Shown here: positions 35,130 through 46,198 of the stretch, one piece after another | Numbering within the stretch: the stretch's first letter is position 1 | Layout: the number at the start of each line of letters is the position of its first letter | NCBI GenBank assembly: GCA_947178305.1 | Contig: CAMWXV010000003.1 | Location: forward strand, 1 to 62,445 | Direction of reading: 5' to 3' | Length of the DNA stretch: 62,445 nt | Source of the DNA: an uncultured Porphyromonadaceae bacterium | GTDB lineage: Bacteria > Bacteroidota > Bacteroidia > Bacteroidales > Muribaculaceae | Translations under genes and position numbers: made by a program | The notes under the pieces: model-generated | The model's database searches: none | What the model was told of the DNA's origin: nothing | What the model saw: the letters and a program-made list of their open reading frames with translations, nothing else

Positions 35130-35717
35130 ATGGCAGCAAACATACAGGACATACCAAACATAGTGAACTTCATCCGTCAGGCATGGCCTGTTGGCAATGA
35201 GTCTTTGAACCTATTGGCAGCACATATGTTACCAAAGAAATTTCCACGTCGCCATAAGTTGGTTAGCGAAGGGCACATGGAGCATATGGTATGGTTCTTG
35301 GAAAAAGGAATGACCCGAAGCTACTGGCTTGTGGACGGCGAAGAAATCACCACATCTTTTTCTATAGCCGGATGTGTGGTGTTCAGTATGGACGAGGTGT
35401 ACTACTCACGACCAAGCATGGAGTTTGTGGAAAGCATTGAACCAATGGAAGCCTATGGAGTGTCCATCAAATCACTCATGACCCTTATTGCTGACAATAT
35501 TGAGCTATGCAATTGGTGGAGAGTGATACATCAAAACGAATACCGACGTCTACACCAATCACACAAGGAGCGACTCACCCTTGATGCGGCAGAAAGATAC
35601 AAGGAGTTTTTTCGTCAATTTCCTGAGGTGTGCCGCCGGGCACGACTCACCGACATTGCCTCATACCTGGGCATAGCGCCGGCAACACTCAGCCGCATAC
35701 GTCGCCACAAAATTTGA
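35130..35717 (+). CDS. Crp/Fnr-family transcriptional regulator
   Basis: cNMP-binding-like N-terminal region plus C-terminal HTH RARLTDIASYLGIAPATLSRIRR. Confidence 0.85.
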   Translation: MAANIQDIPNIVNFIRQAWPVGNESLNLLAAHMLPKKFPRRHKLVSEGHMEHMVWFLEKGMTRSYWLVDGEEITTSFSIAGCVVFSMDEVYYSRPSMEFVESIEPMEAYGVSIKSLMTLIADNIELCNWWRVIHQNEYRRLHQSHKERLTLDAAERYKEFFRQFPEVCRRARLTDIASYLGIAPATLSRIRRHKI

Positions 35718-35730
35718 CCTATGTCAAATT
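35711..35730. promoter_or_regulatory. Perfect inverted repeat AATTTGAC-CTAT-GTCAAATT, candidate regulator site
   Basis: 8-bp perfect arms, 4-nt spacer, overlaps the stop of the Crp/Fnr gene, upstream of a TAATTTTG -7 box (35750-35757). Confidence 0.6.
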
Positions 35731-35764
35731 CTGTATCCATTTCATTGCGTAATTTTGTGGCCGC

Positions 35765-36886
35765 ATGAAAACAACAACCATTCAACCACGATTTGACATT
35801 CTTGACGGCCTCCGAGGTGTGGCCGCAATACTTGTGATATGGTATCACTTCTTTGAAGGTTTTGCCACTTCACCTACAGACCAAATGATGAACCATGGGT
35901 ACCTGGCCGTGGATTTCTTCTTCGTATTGTCGGGCTTTGTGATAGGTTATGCCTATGACAACCGATGGAAAAACGGCAGAATCACCACTTCCGGATTCAT
36001 GCTACGCCGCGTTATCAGGCTTCATCCAATGGTGGTGCTCAGTGTGATTCTCGGTGCTCTCGCGTTTTGGCTACAAGGCAGCGTGAAATGGGACGGCACA
36101 CCGGTGTCCGCGTCCATGCTTCTTCTCGCATTGGCTCTTGGCCTAATTCTTATACCAGTGCTTCCCGGAACCGAATTCGATGTAAGAGGCAACGGGGAGA
36201 TGTTCCCTCTGAACGGCCCATCATGGTCTCTGTTTTTTGAATACATCGGCAGTATACTTTATGCCGTGGTATTGCATAAGCTGAATCGCCGTGCGCTCAC
36301 ATGCGTAGTCTTATTGTCGGGAATTGGGCTTACTGCCTGCGGTTTAGGCAACATGTCCGGAGCATACCACCTTGGAATGGGATGGAGCATTGCTGACAGT
36401 GGATGGTTGGGCGGATTCCTACGAATGATATTCTCGTTCAGCATAGGCCTGCTGATGACACGCATGTTCCGTCCACGTCACATCAAAGGTGCATTCTGGA
36501 TATGCAGCATTCTTATATCCGCCATATTGGCATGCCCTTATGTAGGAGGAACAAATCCGGTGATAACCAACGCTGTTTACGACCTTATATGCACACTGTT
36601 CATATTTCCGGTAATAGTATATATAGGAGCTTGCGGTGTCACTACCGACCGATTCTCCACTTCTGTATGCAAATTCATAGGACAACTGTCATACCCGGTA
36701 TATATAATTCATTATCCCGTAATGTACCTTTTCTACCATTGGGTATGGTCAAACAATCTGTGTTTCAATAAAATATGGTGGGTGTGCTTTCTTCTGCTCA
36801 CAGGTATCATAGCTATGGCATGGGCGGCTCTCAAACTATATGACGAACCTGTACGCCGCCGTCTCAGCACCCGCTTTTTGCAATAA
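35765..36886 (+). CDS. Acyltransferase family 3 membrane protein
   Basis: FDILDGLRGVAAILVIWYHFFEGF; LAVDFFFVLSGFVIGYAYD. Confidence 0.92.
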   Translation: MKTTTIQPRFDILDGLRGVAAILVIWYHFFEGFATSPTDQMMNHGYLAVDFFFVLSGFVIGYAYDNRWKNGRITTSGFMLRRVIRLHPMVVLSVILGALAFWLQGSVKWDGTPVSASMLLLALALGLILIPVLPGTEFDVRGNGEMFPLNGPSWSLFFEYIGSILYAVVLHKLNRRALTCVVLLSGIGLTACGLGNMSGAYHLGMGWSIADSGWLGGFLRMIFSFSIGLLMTRMFRPRHIKGAFWICSILISAILACPYVGGTNPVITNAVYDLICTLFIFPVIVYIGACGVTTDRFSTSVCKFIGQLSYPVYIIHYPVMYLFYHWVWSNNLCFNKIWWVCFLLLTGIIAMAWAALKLYDEPVRRRLSTRFLQ

Positions 36887-36997
36887 AGCCCGTCAAGACA
36901 CACAATCAACATTATTTTTGTCCAACATAGCCATCCTCAATGGATAAATGAACGAGATTTTATTTGTACCTTTGTGGCAACATATCATCATCTCATT

Positions 36998-38011
36998 ATG
37001 AAAGTAGCTATTGTGGGCGCAAGTGGCGCCGTGGGACAAGAATTCCTCCGAGTGCTTGAAGAGCAAAATTTTCCTATTGACGAACTGCTGTTGTTCGGAT
37101 CAAGCCGCAGTGCAGGTCGCAAATATACATTTCGCGACAAGGAAATCGTCGTCAAAGAGCTTATGCACAACGACGACTTCAAAGGCGTGGACATAGCTTT
37201 CACCTCGGCAGGAGCAGGTACTTCCAAAGAATATGCAGAAACCATAACCAAGCACGGAGCCATAATGATTGACAACTCCAGCGCTTTCCGCATGGACTGT
37301 GATGTGCCATTGGTTGTGCCGGAAGTCAATGGAGATGACGCATTCAATACTCCACGTAACATAATAGCCAACCCCAACTGCACAACCATACAGATGGTTG
37401 TGGCACTCAAACCCATCAACGATATATCACCAATAAAGCGTGTGCACGTGGCCACATATCAGGCCGCAAGCGGAGCAGGAGCAGCAGCCATGCAGGAACT
37501 TGAAACCCAATATGCCGAACTTCAGCGCGGAGACAAACCTACCGTGGAAAAATTCGCATATCAATTGGCATACAACGTGATACCGCATATTGATGTGTTC
37601 CTTGACAACGATTACACCAAGGAAGAGATGAAAATGTATCACGAAACAAAAAAAATAATGCATGCACCGGATTTGCAGGTAAGCGCTACTTGTGTGCGAG
37701 TACCGGTGATGCGCGCACATAGTGAGTCAGTATGGGTGGAAACAGAATCGCCAATATCTCCGGAACAGGCTCGCGAGGCTTTCACTGCAGCCGAAGGTAT
37801 TGTTGTGGTGGACAATCCGGCCTCAAAAGAATATCCCATGCCACTTGACATTGCCGGCAAGGATCCTGTATTTGTAGGACGCATACGCAAAGACATAACC
37901 TCAGACAACGGTCTTACTTTTTGGGTAGTTGGCGACCAAATCAAGAAAGGCGCGGCACTAAACGCCGTACAGATTGCACAGTACCTTATAGCACACGGCA
38001 AAAAATTCTGA
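36998..38011 (+). CDS. asd: Aspartate-semialdehyde dehydrogenase
   Basis: [37 protein letters not shown]. Confidence 0.96.
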   Translation: MKVAIVGASGAVGQEFLRVLEEQNFPIDELLLFGSSRSAGRKYTFRDKEIVVKELMHNDDFKGVDIAFTSAGAGTSKEYAETITKHGAIMIDNSSAFRMDCDVPLVVPEVNGDDAFNTPRNIIANPNCTTIQMVVALKPINDISPIKRVHVATYQAASGAGAAAMQELETQYAELQRGDKPTVEKFAYQLAYNVIPHIDVFLDNDYTKEEMKMYHETKKIMHAPDLQVSATCVRVPVMRAHSESVWVETESPISPEQAREAFTAAEGIVVVDNPASKEYPMPLDIAGKDPVFVGRIRKDITSDNGLTFWVVGDQIKKGAALNAVQIAQYLIAHGKKF

Positions 38012-38026
38012 TTTTCACGACAAGAG

Positions 38027-40207
38027 ATGCTTTTGTCGCTTGCCATCCCTTCAGTTCACCCGCTCATCACCTCGCCGGTAGCGATATTCTTGGTGGTGCT
38101 GCTTATCATGTTGTGCGCTCCGTTAGTGCTCAACAGACTTAAAATCCCCCATGTGATAGGTCTGATACTGGCAGGTATCATGGTTGGGCCACACGGCTTC
38201 AATCTGCTTGCCCGCGACATGAGCTTTGAAGTGTTTGGCCAAGTGGGAATACTTTATCTAATGTTCCTTGCAGGACTTGAGATAGATATGTATCACCTCA
38301 AACGCAACATTGGACGCGGCGCCGTATTCGGGCTATACACATTCTTCATACCATTGATTTTAAGTGCGGCAGGAGCATACTTGTTTCTTGACCTTGATTT
38401 GCTCACTTCCACGCTGCTGGCCAGTATGTTTGCCGCGCATACATTACTTGCCTATCCTATCATATCGCGATTAGGATTGAGTAAAAATCCGGCTGTTATA
38501 ATTGCCATCGCAGGCACTATATTCACCGTTCTCGGCTCGCTCACAGTGCTTGCAGGAGTCGTGGGAGCATGTCACAATGGTGAATTCTCCATACTTGGCA
38601 CACTAAAACTGCTTGGAATGCTGATTGCATACTGCGCACTTACGGTATACATCTTTCCTCGTATCGCCCGCTGGTTTTTCAAGCGCCATAGTGATGGCGT
38701 AATGCAATTCATATTCGTGCTCGCAGTAGTATTCATAGCAGCCCAAAGCGCCGTGGCCATAGGTATTGAAGGAGTATTCGGAGCATTTATTGCCGGGCTT
38801 GTGCTCAACCGTTACGTACCGGCACGCTCTCCGCTCATGAGCCGTATAGAGTTTGTTGGCAATGCCATTTTCATACCATATTTCCTTATCGGAGTCGGCA
38901 TGCTTATTGACATCAGTGTACTGCTAAAAGGATGGACCACCATATATGTAGCCATAGTAATGTCTACTATGGCCATGGGCAGCAAATGGCTCGCCGCTTA
39001 TGTCACACAGCGCACATACAAACTCAGTTCCCTTGACCGCTCTGTGCTTTATCAACTTACCAATGCACATACCGCTGTGGCTTTAGCTGTGGTCATGATT
39101 GGATTCAACATGCATATCTTCGGAGAGGAAATACTCAACGGCACGATCATAATGATACTTGTCACCTGCACTGTGTCCACCATAGGCACATCACGTGCCG
39201 CCACCCAGCTCAAAGTGCTTGAGATGAGCGACAGCAATATGGAAAAGGCAGCCAGAAGCGAACGCAACAAACCTGTCAACACCCTCATTGCTGTAGGCAG
39301 CCCGCTTACAGCTCCGGAACTTGTGAATTTAGCCGTATTGATGCGCGGTACCGTAAGCAAACGCAGCAACCTTTACGCTCTTCATGTACGTAACGACAAT
39401 TCTGCATCATCTCGCGCTGTAAGCCGAAACTCACTTGACGTAGCAGAACAGACTGCGGCAAGCGCTGATGTGAAAATCAATCCGCTTGAACGATACGACA
39501 TGAATTTTGTCACAGGTGTAATAAACACCATTGAAGAAAGGGATGTGACAGATGTTGTAATAGGACTCCACCGCCGCAATGCTTTGATTGACTCGTTTTT
39601 CGGAGACAAACTAAATAGACTGCTCCGAACCACAAACAAAATGGTTGTGATTTCACGCTGCTTCATTCCGGTCAACACAATCACACGCATAGTGGTTGCC
39701 GTGCCTGACAAGGCTGAATATGAAACAGGTTTTGTTCGTTGGGTCAGTTCATTGGGCAACCTTGCCCGAGAAATTGGTTGCCGCATTATATTCTGCTGTC
39801 ACCCGACAACCAAACAAGCCATACAGGTTGTGCTCAGTCACGGAAAATATGACATACGCTCCGAGTATCGCCTGATAGAAGCCTGGGATGACTTCATATT
39901 ACTAAGCAATAAAATCTCATCGGACGATCTGTTTGTTGTTATCAACGCACGACGTACCTCTGTGTCGTTCACATCGGAATTGGACACCTTACCACAATTC
40001 CTACAGCGTTATTTCTCAAATAACAATCTATTGGTGATTTATCCTGAGCAGTTTGGTGATGAATCTCCTGTACCTACCATGGCCGAAACCTTGTCTGCCG
40101 ATGTTTCCGCCACGCCATCTCCATTGTGGCTCAATATGACCAAGCGCTTCAGAACATTGATTTTTGATCGCGAACGCTCTTCACGCCGCCATAAGATTGA
40201 CCTATAA
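38027..40207 (+). CDS. Cation:proton antiporter (CPA2/KefB-like) with C-terminal cytosolic extension
   Basis: LGLILAGIMVGPHGFNLL-like core (HVIGLILAGIMVGPHGF), FLAGLEIDM; soluble C-terminal region. Confidence 0.88.
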   Translation: MLLSLAIPSVHPLITSPVAIFLVVLLIMLCAPLVLNRLKIPHVIGLILAGIMVGPHGFNLLARDMSFEVFGQVGILYLMFLAGLEIDMYHLKRNIGRGAVFGLYTFFIPLILSAAGAYLFLDLDLLTSTLLASMFAAHTLLAYPIISRLGLSKNPAVIIAIAGTIFTVLGSLTVLAGVVGACHNGEFSILGTLKLLGMLIAYCALTVYIFPRIARWFFKRHSDGVMQFIFVLAVVFIAAQSAVAIGIEGVFGAFIAGLVLNRYVPARSPLMSRIEFVGNAIFIPYFLIGVGMLIDISVLLKGWTTIYVAIVMSTMAMGSKWLAAYVTQRTYKLSSLDRSVLYQLTNAHTAVALAVVMIGFNMHIFGEEILNGTIIMILVTCTVSTIGTSRAATQLKVLEMSDSNMEKAARSERNKPVNTLIAVGSPLTAPELVNLAVLMRGTVSKRSNLYALHVRNDNSASSRAVSRNSLDVAEQTAASADVKINPLERYDMNFVTGVINTIEERDVTDVVIGLHRRNALIDSFFGDKLNRLLRTTNKMVVISRCFIPVNTITRIVVAVPDKAEYETGFVRWVSSLGNLAREIGCRIIFCCHPTTKQAIQVVLSHGKYDIRSEYRLIEAWDDFILLSNKISSDDLFVVINARRTSVSFTSELDTLPQFLQRYFSNNNLLVIYPEQFGDESPVPTMAETLSADVSATPSPLWLNMTKRFRTLIFDRERSSRRHKIDL

Positions 40208-40298
40208 ATCAAGCCTGTGCTTTGTTTTCAACAGCGATAGAACAAACACAAATGATTAACAATTCGTGATTTAAGATAAAACCAATATTGTTTCTACC

Positions 40299-42716
40299 AT
40301 GAATCTTTCACATTTCTTTGTTGCAACACTTATACTTTCAAGCTGCTTGACTCTGTCAGCCCGTGACATATTATGGTTTGACACCCCTCCAACAGTGAAG
40401 ATTGAAAAGCCGTGGCAGATACACGATATGAGCAGAGACTACAGCAATCCCGACACCATATGGGAGCGCCAGTCATTCCCCATAGGCAATGGAGCTTTCG
40501 GTGCGTCTATCACAGGAGAAGTGGCTCGTGAAAGAGTGATACTCAACGAAAAATCATTGTGGCGCGGAGGTCCGGCAACCGGTGTTGAACGATACTGGGA
40601 TATGAACCGCGATGTTGCCCCATCTGTAATAGAAATCACTCGTCAACTGCTACGCCACGGCAATTATCAAACAGCCGACAGTATCATCTCAGCTGAATTC
40701 CGAGGTAAAACCGACTACACAGCAGATGTGTTCGGTTCGTTTACCGTACTTGGAGAAGCATATGTCAACACAGGTTTATCGGAGAAAAAGGTCAAGAATT
40801 ATTGTCGCGAACTAGCTTTGGACAGCGCTTATGTAGCTGTTAGTTTCAATATTGGCAAGAACAAATATAGTCGCACATATTTTGCTTCTTATCCCGACAG
40901 CGTGCAGGTGTGGCGTTACACCAGCTCAAAAGCTAAACAAGATCTCACATTCACATTTTCCACTCCACAGCAACTGCAAAACGTGACAGCCGAAAATGGC
41001 GGACTACTATGGCAAGGCAAACTTGAAAACAACGGCATGCGCTGGGCCTTACGAGTCATGGCACGAGCCATTGGTGGAGGCAATGTCTCATCCAATCCTG
41101 CCACAGGTGAAATCAAGGTGACAGGAGCCAAAGACGTGGAGTTCATATTGGCCGCAGCCACTGACTATGCCGTCAATTACAATCCTGATTTTTCTGACCC
41201 AAATGCATATGTTGGAGCAAATCCCGTTCCGGTTGTGAACAACCGCATAGAAGCCGCTTCGCACCTTTCGTGGCCACAGCTTTACAACAACCATTTCAAC
41301 GACTTCAACTCCCTGTATAGCAGAGTAGAACTACAACTGAACCCGGAAGATGAAATATGCACACTCTCCACACCGAAACGGCTGGCTCTTTACCGCAACG
41401 GCAACTCAGATGTGAATCTGGAGCAAACATATTTCAATTTCGGCCGTTACCTGCTTATAGCCTCATCGCGTCCCGGCTCGTTACCGGCCAACCTGCAAGG
41501 ATTGTGGCACAACAATGTGGACGGACCCTGGCATATGGACTACCACAACAATATTAATCTACAGATGAACTATTGGCCAGCCACATCCACCAACCTGCTT
41601 GAATGCATGGAACCATTTGTAGAATATGTGCGTAGCCTCGTAGTACCCGGACGTGTAACGGCGCAAAAATATTACAAGGCTCGCGGGTGGACAGCCGAGG
41701 TAAGCACAAATGTATTCGGCTTCACAGCGCCGCTGTCATCGCCGGACATGTCATGGAACTATAACCCAACCGCAGGCCCTTGGCTCGCTGCTCAAGTTTG
41801 GGACTACTATGATTTCTCACGCAACAAAGATTGGTTGCGTGAAAAAGGGTACCCACTAATCAAAGAAAGTGCCGATTTTGCCGTAGATCTGTTATGTAAG
41901 GACGGAGACGGATACTATGTCTCGGCTCCTTCTTATTCGCCGGAGCACGGCACCGCCGATATGGGCACCACCTATGCAAATGCCGTAACACGCGAAATTC
42001 TTAATGCAGCCATATCTGCAGCCAAGACACTTGACACCGACTCGAACAAAATTGAAGAATGGCAAAGTTACCTAAAACGTATGATGCCATATCAGATTGG
42101 ACACTTGGGACAACTGCAAGAGTGGAGTCGCGACATTGACGATCCTAACGACAAACATCGCCATACCAACCATCTGTTCGGTTTGCATCCCGGATCCTCA
42201 CTGGATGTAAAGAGAATGCCCGCGTTGGCCAATGCAGCCAAACGCACCCTTGACCAACGCGGAGACGAGGCCACAGGGTGGTCCATGGGATGGAAACTGA
42301 ACCATTGGGCACGCCTTCTTGACGGCAACCATGCCCACACACTCCTACGCAATCTCCTTAGCCAAGGCACAGCCACAAATATGTGGGACATGCACCCGCC
42401 ATTTCAAATAGACGGCAACTTCGGTGGCACTGCAGGTATCGCCGAAATGCTGCTCCAAAGCCACAACAGCCGTATAATGCTACTCCCAGCCCTTCCCGAT
42501 GAATGGATTGACGGAAATGTATCGGGACTGCGTGCCCGCGGAGGTTTTGAGGTAAGCATCAATTGGCATGACGGCACATTAATCAATGCCGAAATCCGCT
42601 CACTCAAAGGAGAACCGTGCCATGTAGTTTACGGTGGGTTGGAAACAACTTTCGCTACTGTAGCCGGCAACACTTATACCATCACTCCACAAAATGGTTC
42701 GCTGACAGTTAAATGA
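40299..42716 (+). CDS. Glycoside hydrolase family 95 (alpha-L-fucosidase-like)
   Basis: [67 protein letters not shown]. Confidence 0.93.
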   Translation: MNLSHFFVATLILSSCLTLSARDILWFDTPPTVKIEKPWQIHDMSRDYSNPDTIWERQSFPIGNGAFGASITGEVARERVILNEKSLWRGGPATGVERYWDMNRDVAPSVIEITRQLLRHGNYQTADSIISAEFRGKTDYTADVFGSFTVLGEAYVNTGLSEKKVKNYCRELALDSAYVAVSFNIGKNKYSRTYFASYPDSVQVWRYTSSKAKQDLTFTFSTPQQLQNVTAENGGLLWQGKLENNGMRWALRVMARAIGGGNVSSNPATGEIKVTGAKDVEFILAAATDYAVNYNPDFSDPNAYVGANPVPVVNNRIEAASHLSWPQLYNNHFNDFNSLYSRVELQLNPEDEICTLSTPKRLALYRNGNSDVNLEQTYFNFGRYLLIASSRPGSLPANLQGLWHNNVDGPWHMDYHNNINLQMNYWPATSTNLLECMEPFVEYVRSLVVPGRVTAQKYYKARGWTAEVSTNVFGFTAPLSSPDMSWNYNPTAGPWLAAQVWDYYDFSRNKDWLREKGYPLIKESADFAVDLLCKDGDGYYVSAPSYSPEHGTADMGTTYANAVTREILNAAISAAKTLDTDSNKIEEWQSYLKRMMPYQIGHLGQLQEWSRDIDDPNDKHRHTNHLFGLHPGSSLDVKRMPALANAAKRTLDQRGDEATGWSMGWKLNHWARLLDGNHAHTLLRNLLSQGTATNMWDMHPPFQIDGNFGGTAGIAEMLLQSHNSRIMLLPALPDEWIDGNVSGLRARGGFEVSINWHDGTLINAEIRSLKGEPCHVVYGGLETTFATVAGNTYTITPQNGSLTVK

Positions 42717-43756
42717 GCCGCCTCTTACTATACAATCCTGAAAACGATCTGGCTCTCGCGTCAAACGCCTTAAGCTATACACCAACCATGGCGGCCAAAG
42801 CCATGCGACAAAGTGGCGTACTGTTACCTCTATGGTGGAGCGAAGCTGACGATGAGGTTATCGTGCCAACAGACCTGATACCTCAGGCAGAATCCATGTG
42901 CCAAAAATGGAATCTACTTGGGAAACCTGTCTCTGTCACAACCGCTGATTGCGCTATGCCATGGGGATGGAGCAGGTCTACAAAGCGCGAACTGCAATCT
43001 CTCGGTATCAAAAATCTGCCAACAGACGAGCAAGTGCAAACAATTCGCAATCTATCGCACCGTCGCACATCCATAGAACTCCTTGAAATGCTTGGCACAG
43101 ATGAAAATATGCTACCAAAAGAGCATCACAATATTGACGATGCACTTTGTGCCATTGACAATATGGGTGATACCGTTCTGAAGATGCCGTGGAGCGGAAG
43201 CGGAAGAGGTGTATTTCACTCCAACCATATTTCACGCACCATGCTTGAAAAAACGGTTCAAGACGTGATCAATCGCCAAGGAAGCATTATTCTTGAACAT
43301 GAATTACGCAAAAAACGTGACTTTGCCACTCTATATTACTCCGATGGCAAAAGCGTGACTTATCGTGGGCTATCACTGTTCATCACCGACAACCATGGGC
43401 ATTATCAAGGCAACCACCTCATGCCACAACCACTGCTCACAGAGAATCTTGGCGTAGATATAACAGAACTTGCCGAACGCGTGGCCAAGCATCTTACATC
43501 AATAATAGCCCCTCACTATCAAGGATGGCTCGGTGTGGACATGATGCTTTACTACGACCATAACGGCAACACAGCCATTTGGCCATGCATAGAAATCAAT
43601 CTCCGCCTAACCATGGGGGTATTGGCTCTGTATTGCGCCAAACATATAAACACTACAGGAAAACTGTTAGTAACCAAACAACCGGTCAGCACGGAATGTA
43701 TCAATCTTTCACCGGCTTCAAGTCCTATACATTATGTGATTATTATTGACAAATGA
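42713..43756 (+). CDS. Conserved protein of unknown function, ATP-grasp-like
   Basis: [30 protein letters not shown] loop; [13 protein letters not shown]...[11 protein letters not shown] resembles ATP-grasp metal/ATP motif. Confidence 0.6.
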   Translation: MSRLLLYNPENDLALASNALSYTPTMAAKAMRQSGVLLPLWWSEADDEVIVPTDLIPQAESMCQKWNLLGKPVSVTTADCAMPWGWSRSTKRELQSLGIKNLPTDEQVQTIRNLSHRRTSIELLEMLGTDENMLPKEHHNIDDALCAIDNMGDTVLKMPWSGSGRGVFHSNHISRTMLEKTVQDVINRQGSIILEHELRKKRDFATLYYSDGKSVTYRGLSLFITDNHGHYQGNHLMPQPLLTENLGVDITELAERVAKHLTSIIAPHYQGWLGVDMMLYYDHNGNTAIWPCIEINLRLTMGVLALYCAKHINTTGKLLVTKQPVSTECINLSPASSPIHYVIIIDK

Positions 43757-43757
43757 A

Positions 43758-44354
43758 TCACACCTTTTGTGCCAGAAGTTGATAGAGGCGATGTGTAGGC
43801 AACCCCATTACATTGTAAAACGATCCTTGAATAGAGCTGATACCTATGCACCCTATCCATTCCTGAATACCGTAGGCTCCAGCCTTGTCCATTGGACGGT
43901 AACGCTCAACATAATAATCAATCTCCGAATCCGTCAACGATGCAAAGGTCACTTGCGTAGACACACTGATAGTGCTTATTTCTCTCAAATCAGCACATAC
44001 ACTCACACCGGTCACCACTTGATGTGTACTACCCGACAGCATACGAAGCATTTTGACTGCATCCTCTTTTGACACAGGCTTGCCAAGCACCCTGCCTTGC
44101 GCTATCACAACAGTATCGGCAGTTATAACCAATTGACCGGACTGCATCAAGTTATCGCGATAATGACGAGCTTTGAGTTCTGACAGATACGGAGCCACAT
44201 CTTCCGGAGCCAAGTGTTCAGGATATGTTTCATCCACATCCACACTGCGCACATCAAATTCCACACCCATCATTGCAAGCAACTCGCGTCTGCGAGGCGA
44301 ACCGCTCGCCAACACCACGGAATATTTTTTAAGATTTTCCAAAGGATTTTCCAT
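43758..44354 (-). CDS. maf: Maf-like nucleotide pyrophosphatase
   Basis: VVLASGSPRRRELLAMMGVEFDV; TADTVVIAQGRVLGKP. Confidence 0.95.
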   Translation of the reverse strand: MENPLENLKKYSVVLASGSPRRRELLAMMGVEFDVRSVDVDETYPEHLAPEDVAPYLSELKARHYRDNLMQSGQLVITADTVVIAQGRVLGKPVSKEDAVKMLRMLSGSTHQVVTGVSVCADLREISTISVSTQVTFASLTDSEIDYYVERYRPMDKAGAYGIQEWIGCIGISSIQGSFYNVMGLPTHRLYQLLAQKV

Positions 44355-44878
44355 CACCATCCAAAAGCTTTTTCATCAAGCACCCACAAACCCTTGGCAC
44401 GCAGTATCTGCTCCAACAAATCGCGAGCTACCCCATAACCACCATTGACCGGACTTATATAGTTGGCAATCTGCCTTATGTCCCAAGCAGCATCAGCAGG
44501 AGCCACTCGCAGACCCACCATGCGCATCGGTTCAAAATCAGGCACATCATCACCCACATAAGCCACGTTCTCAGCTTCAAGACCTTGCTTTCTCATCCAC
44601 TCTTCCAGCACAGGAGCCTTGTGCCCTGCTCCTGTGAATATATCCGTGATACCAAGCGCGCCATAACGAATGCGCACCGCTTCAGTAGCCGCGCCTGTTA
44701 TTATGGCGAGCTTAAGACCACACTTCACCGCCAGCTGCAAAGCATAACCGTCCTTGATATTGGCCATACGGCGCGGAACTCCATCACTGCCCATAGGGAT
44801 AGTTGACGGCGACAAAACTCCGTCTACATCAAACACTACGGCCTTTATCAGCTTCAAATCATAGTTTATCGAGCTCAT
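44354..44878 (-). CDS. HAD phosphatase, KdsC-like (KDO-8-phosphate phosphatase)
   Basis: AVVFDVDGVLSPSTI; YVGDDVPDFEPMRMVGLRVAPADA. Confidence 0.9.
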   Translation of the reverse strand: MSSINYDLKLIKAVVFDVDGVLSPSTIPMGSDGVPRRMANIKDGYALQLAVKCGLKLAIITGAATEAVRIRYGALGITDIFTGAGHKAPVLEEWMRKQGLEAENVAYVGDDVPDFEPMRMVGLRVAPADAAWDIRQIANYISPVNGGYGVARDLLEQILRAKGLWVLDEKAFGW

Positions 44879-45674
44879 ACTGATTCATTATTCGTTGTGA
44901 CAAATAATCATACAAAGCAGCATCTGCCGATGACAACATACCTTTATGACGCTCCATCACCGCAGTGTCTCCACGACGCGCCGGACCGGTCTGCGCCAAT
45001 TTGGGAGCCACAGTCATAGCCTTGCGCAATGTCTCTTTAAGCAACGGTTCCAAATATGTGATGTCAAGTCCCGGATGAACCTTCAAAATATCATCGGCCA
45101 CAGCCCAAAGATGGTTTGTGAAGTTACATGCAAAAACGGCCGCGCAATGTAGTCGGCCACGTAACGCACTGTCGGCATACTCCACACTCTTGGTCACCGT
45201 CTCGGCCAATTCTCGGATAAGCCCCGAAGTACGACTGTTGCTACCCTCCACAAACAATGGCACACAATCCATGCTCACATCCACACCTTTGGAGAATGTT
45301 TGCAACGGATACAACACACCATAGTTTGGTGACAATGAAGCAAGAGCCTCAGCCGGCACACCGCCCGAAGTATGCATCCATACCGAATCATTATGTGGAA
45401 ATTGCTTTACGATAGTTGGTATGGCATCATCTTTCACAGACACCAAATAAACATCTGCCTCAACAGTCACCTGATCAATAGAGTCAACAGCCCTGGCACA
45501 AAGCAATCTACCAGCCAAAAATGCTGCATGGTCAATATTGGGGCTATACACCTGATGCCATTCAACCTTGCCGCCACGTTCCAATGCCGGTGCAAGAGCA
45601 GAAGCAACCGCCCCGCTACCAATCAACACACCGCGCAACGGAGTGTTTACTCTTGATGCTGTTGTGGGTTCCAT
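44859..45674 (-). CDS. Rossmann-fold DUF2520-containing protein
   Basis: GVLIGSGAVASALAPALERGGKV; HCAAVFACNFTNHLWAVADDIL; start likely MEPTTASRV. Confidence 0.85.
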   Translation of the reverse strand: MEPTTASRVNTPLRGVLIGSGAVASALAPALERGGKVEWHQVYSPNIDHAAFLAGRLLCARAVDSIDQVTVEADVYLVSVKDDAIPTIVKQFPHNDSVWMHTSGGVPAEALASLSPNYGVLYPLQTFSKGVDVSMDCVPLFVEGSNSRTSGLIRELAETVTKSVEYADSALRGRLHCAAVFACNFTNHLWAVADDILKVHPGLDITYLEPLLKETLRKAMTVAPKLAQTGPARRGDTAVMERHKGMLSSADAALYDYLSQRIMNQYELDKL

Positions 45675-46195
45675 GAGCCGATATGAACCTTTTCCCAAAG
45701 TAATTTGTCAGGATTTGCCGGTTTACGCTCCTCATCTTTATGTCCGAAAGTCACGATACACAACACCGACATAGTTTCGGGAATACCCAATAGCTGCTGA
45801 ACATATTCCTCGCTCGGAATACCATCGGCCGTAAATCGTCCACGCACCTGAATCCAACATGATCCAAGCCCCAAATCAGCAGCCTGCAGTTGCATGAAAG
45901 CTGCTGCGATAGAACAATCTTCAACCCAAGGGTCGGTAGCTGTGCTGTCTCCGCACACCACCACTGCCATAGAACAACCTTTTACAGGAAGTGCCCCAGC
46001 CGGTTTGCATTCAGCAAGACGCTGCAACATTGACGGTTCATCCACAGCCACAAACTGCCAGGCACGAGAATTCTTGGATGTTGGCGACAACAATGCCGCT
46101 TCAAATATAAGTTTCACATCGTCAGCGTTCAAAGGCTCAGATGTGTAACGACGAATGGAGCGACGCTCCAACAACAATTGATGCAAATCAGTCAT
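45647..46195 (-). CDS. Nitroreductase family protein
   Basis: LLLERRSIRRYTSEPLNADDVKLIFEAALLSPTSKNSRAWQFV. Confidence 0.92.
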   Translation of the reverse strand: MTDLHQLLLERRSIRRYTSEPLNADDVKLIFEAALLSPTSKNSRAWQFVAVDEPSMLQRLAECKPAGALPVKGCSMAVVVCGDSTATDPWVEDCSIAAAFMQLQAADLGLGSCWIQVRGRFTADGIPSEEYVQQLLGIPETMSVLCIVTFGHKDEERKPANPDKLLWEKVHIGSWNPQQHQE

Positions 46196-46198
46196 ATA

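Noticed and set aside
36967-36974. TACCTTTG -7-like box upstream of asd
   Set aside because: No TTTG -33 at 19-21 bp; kept only as weak possibility.
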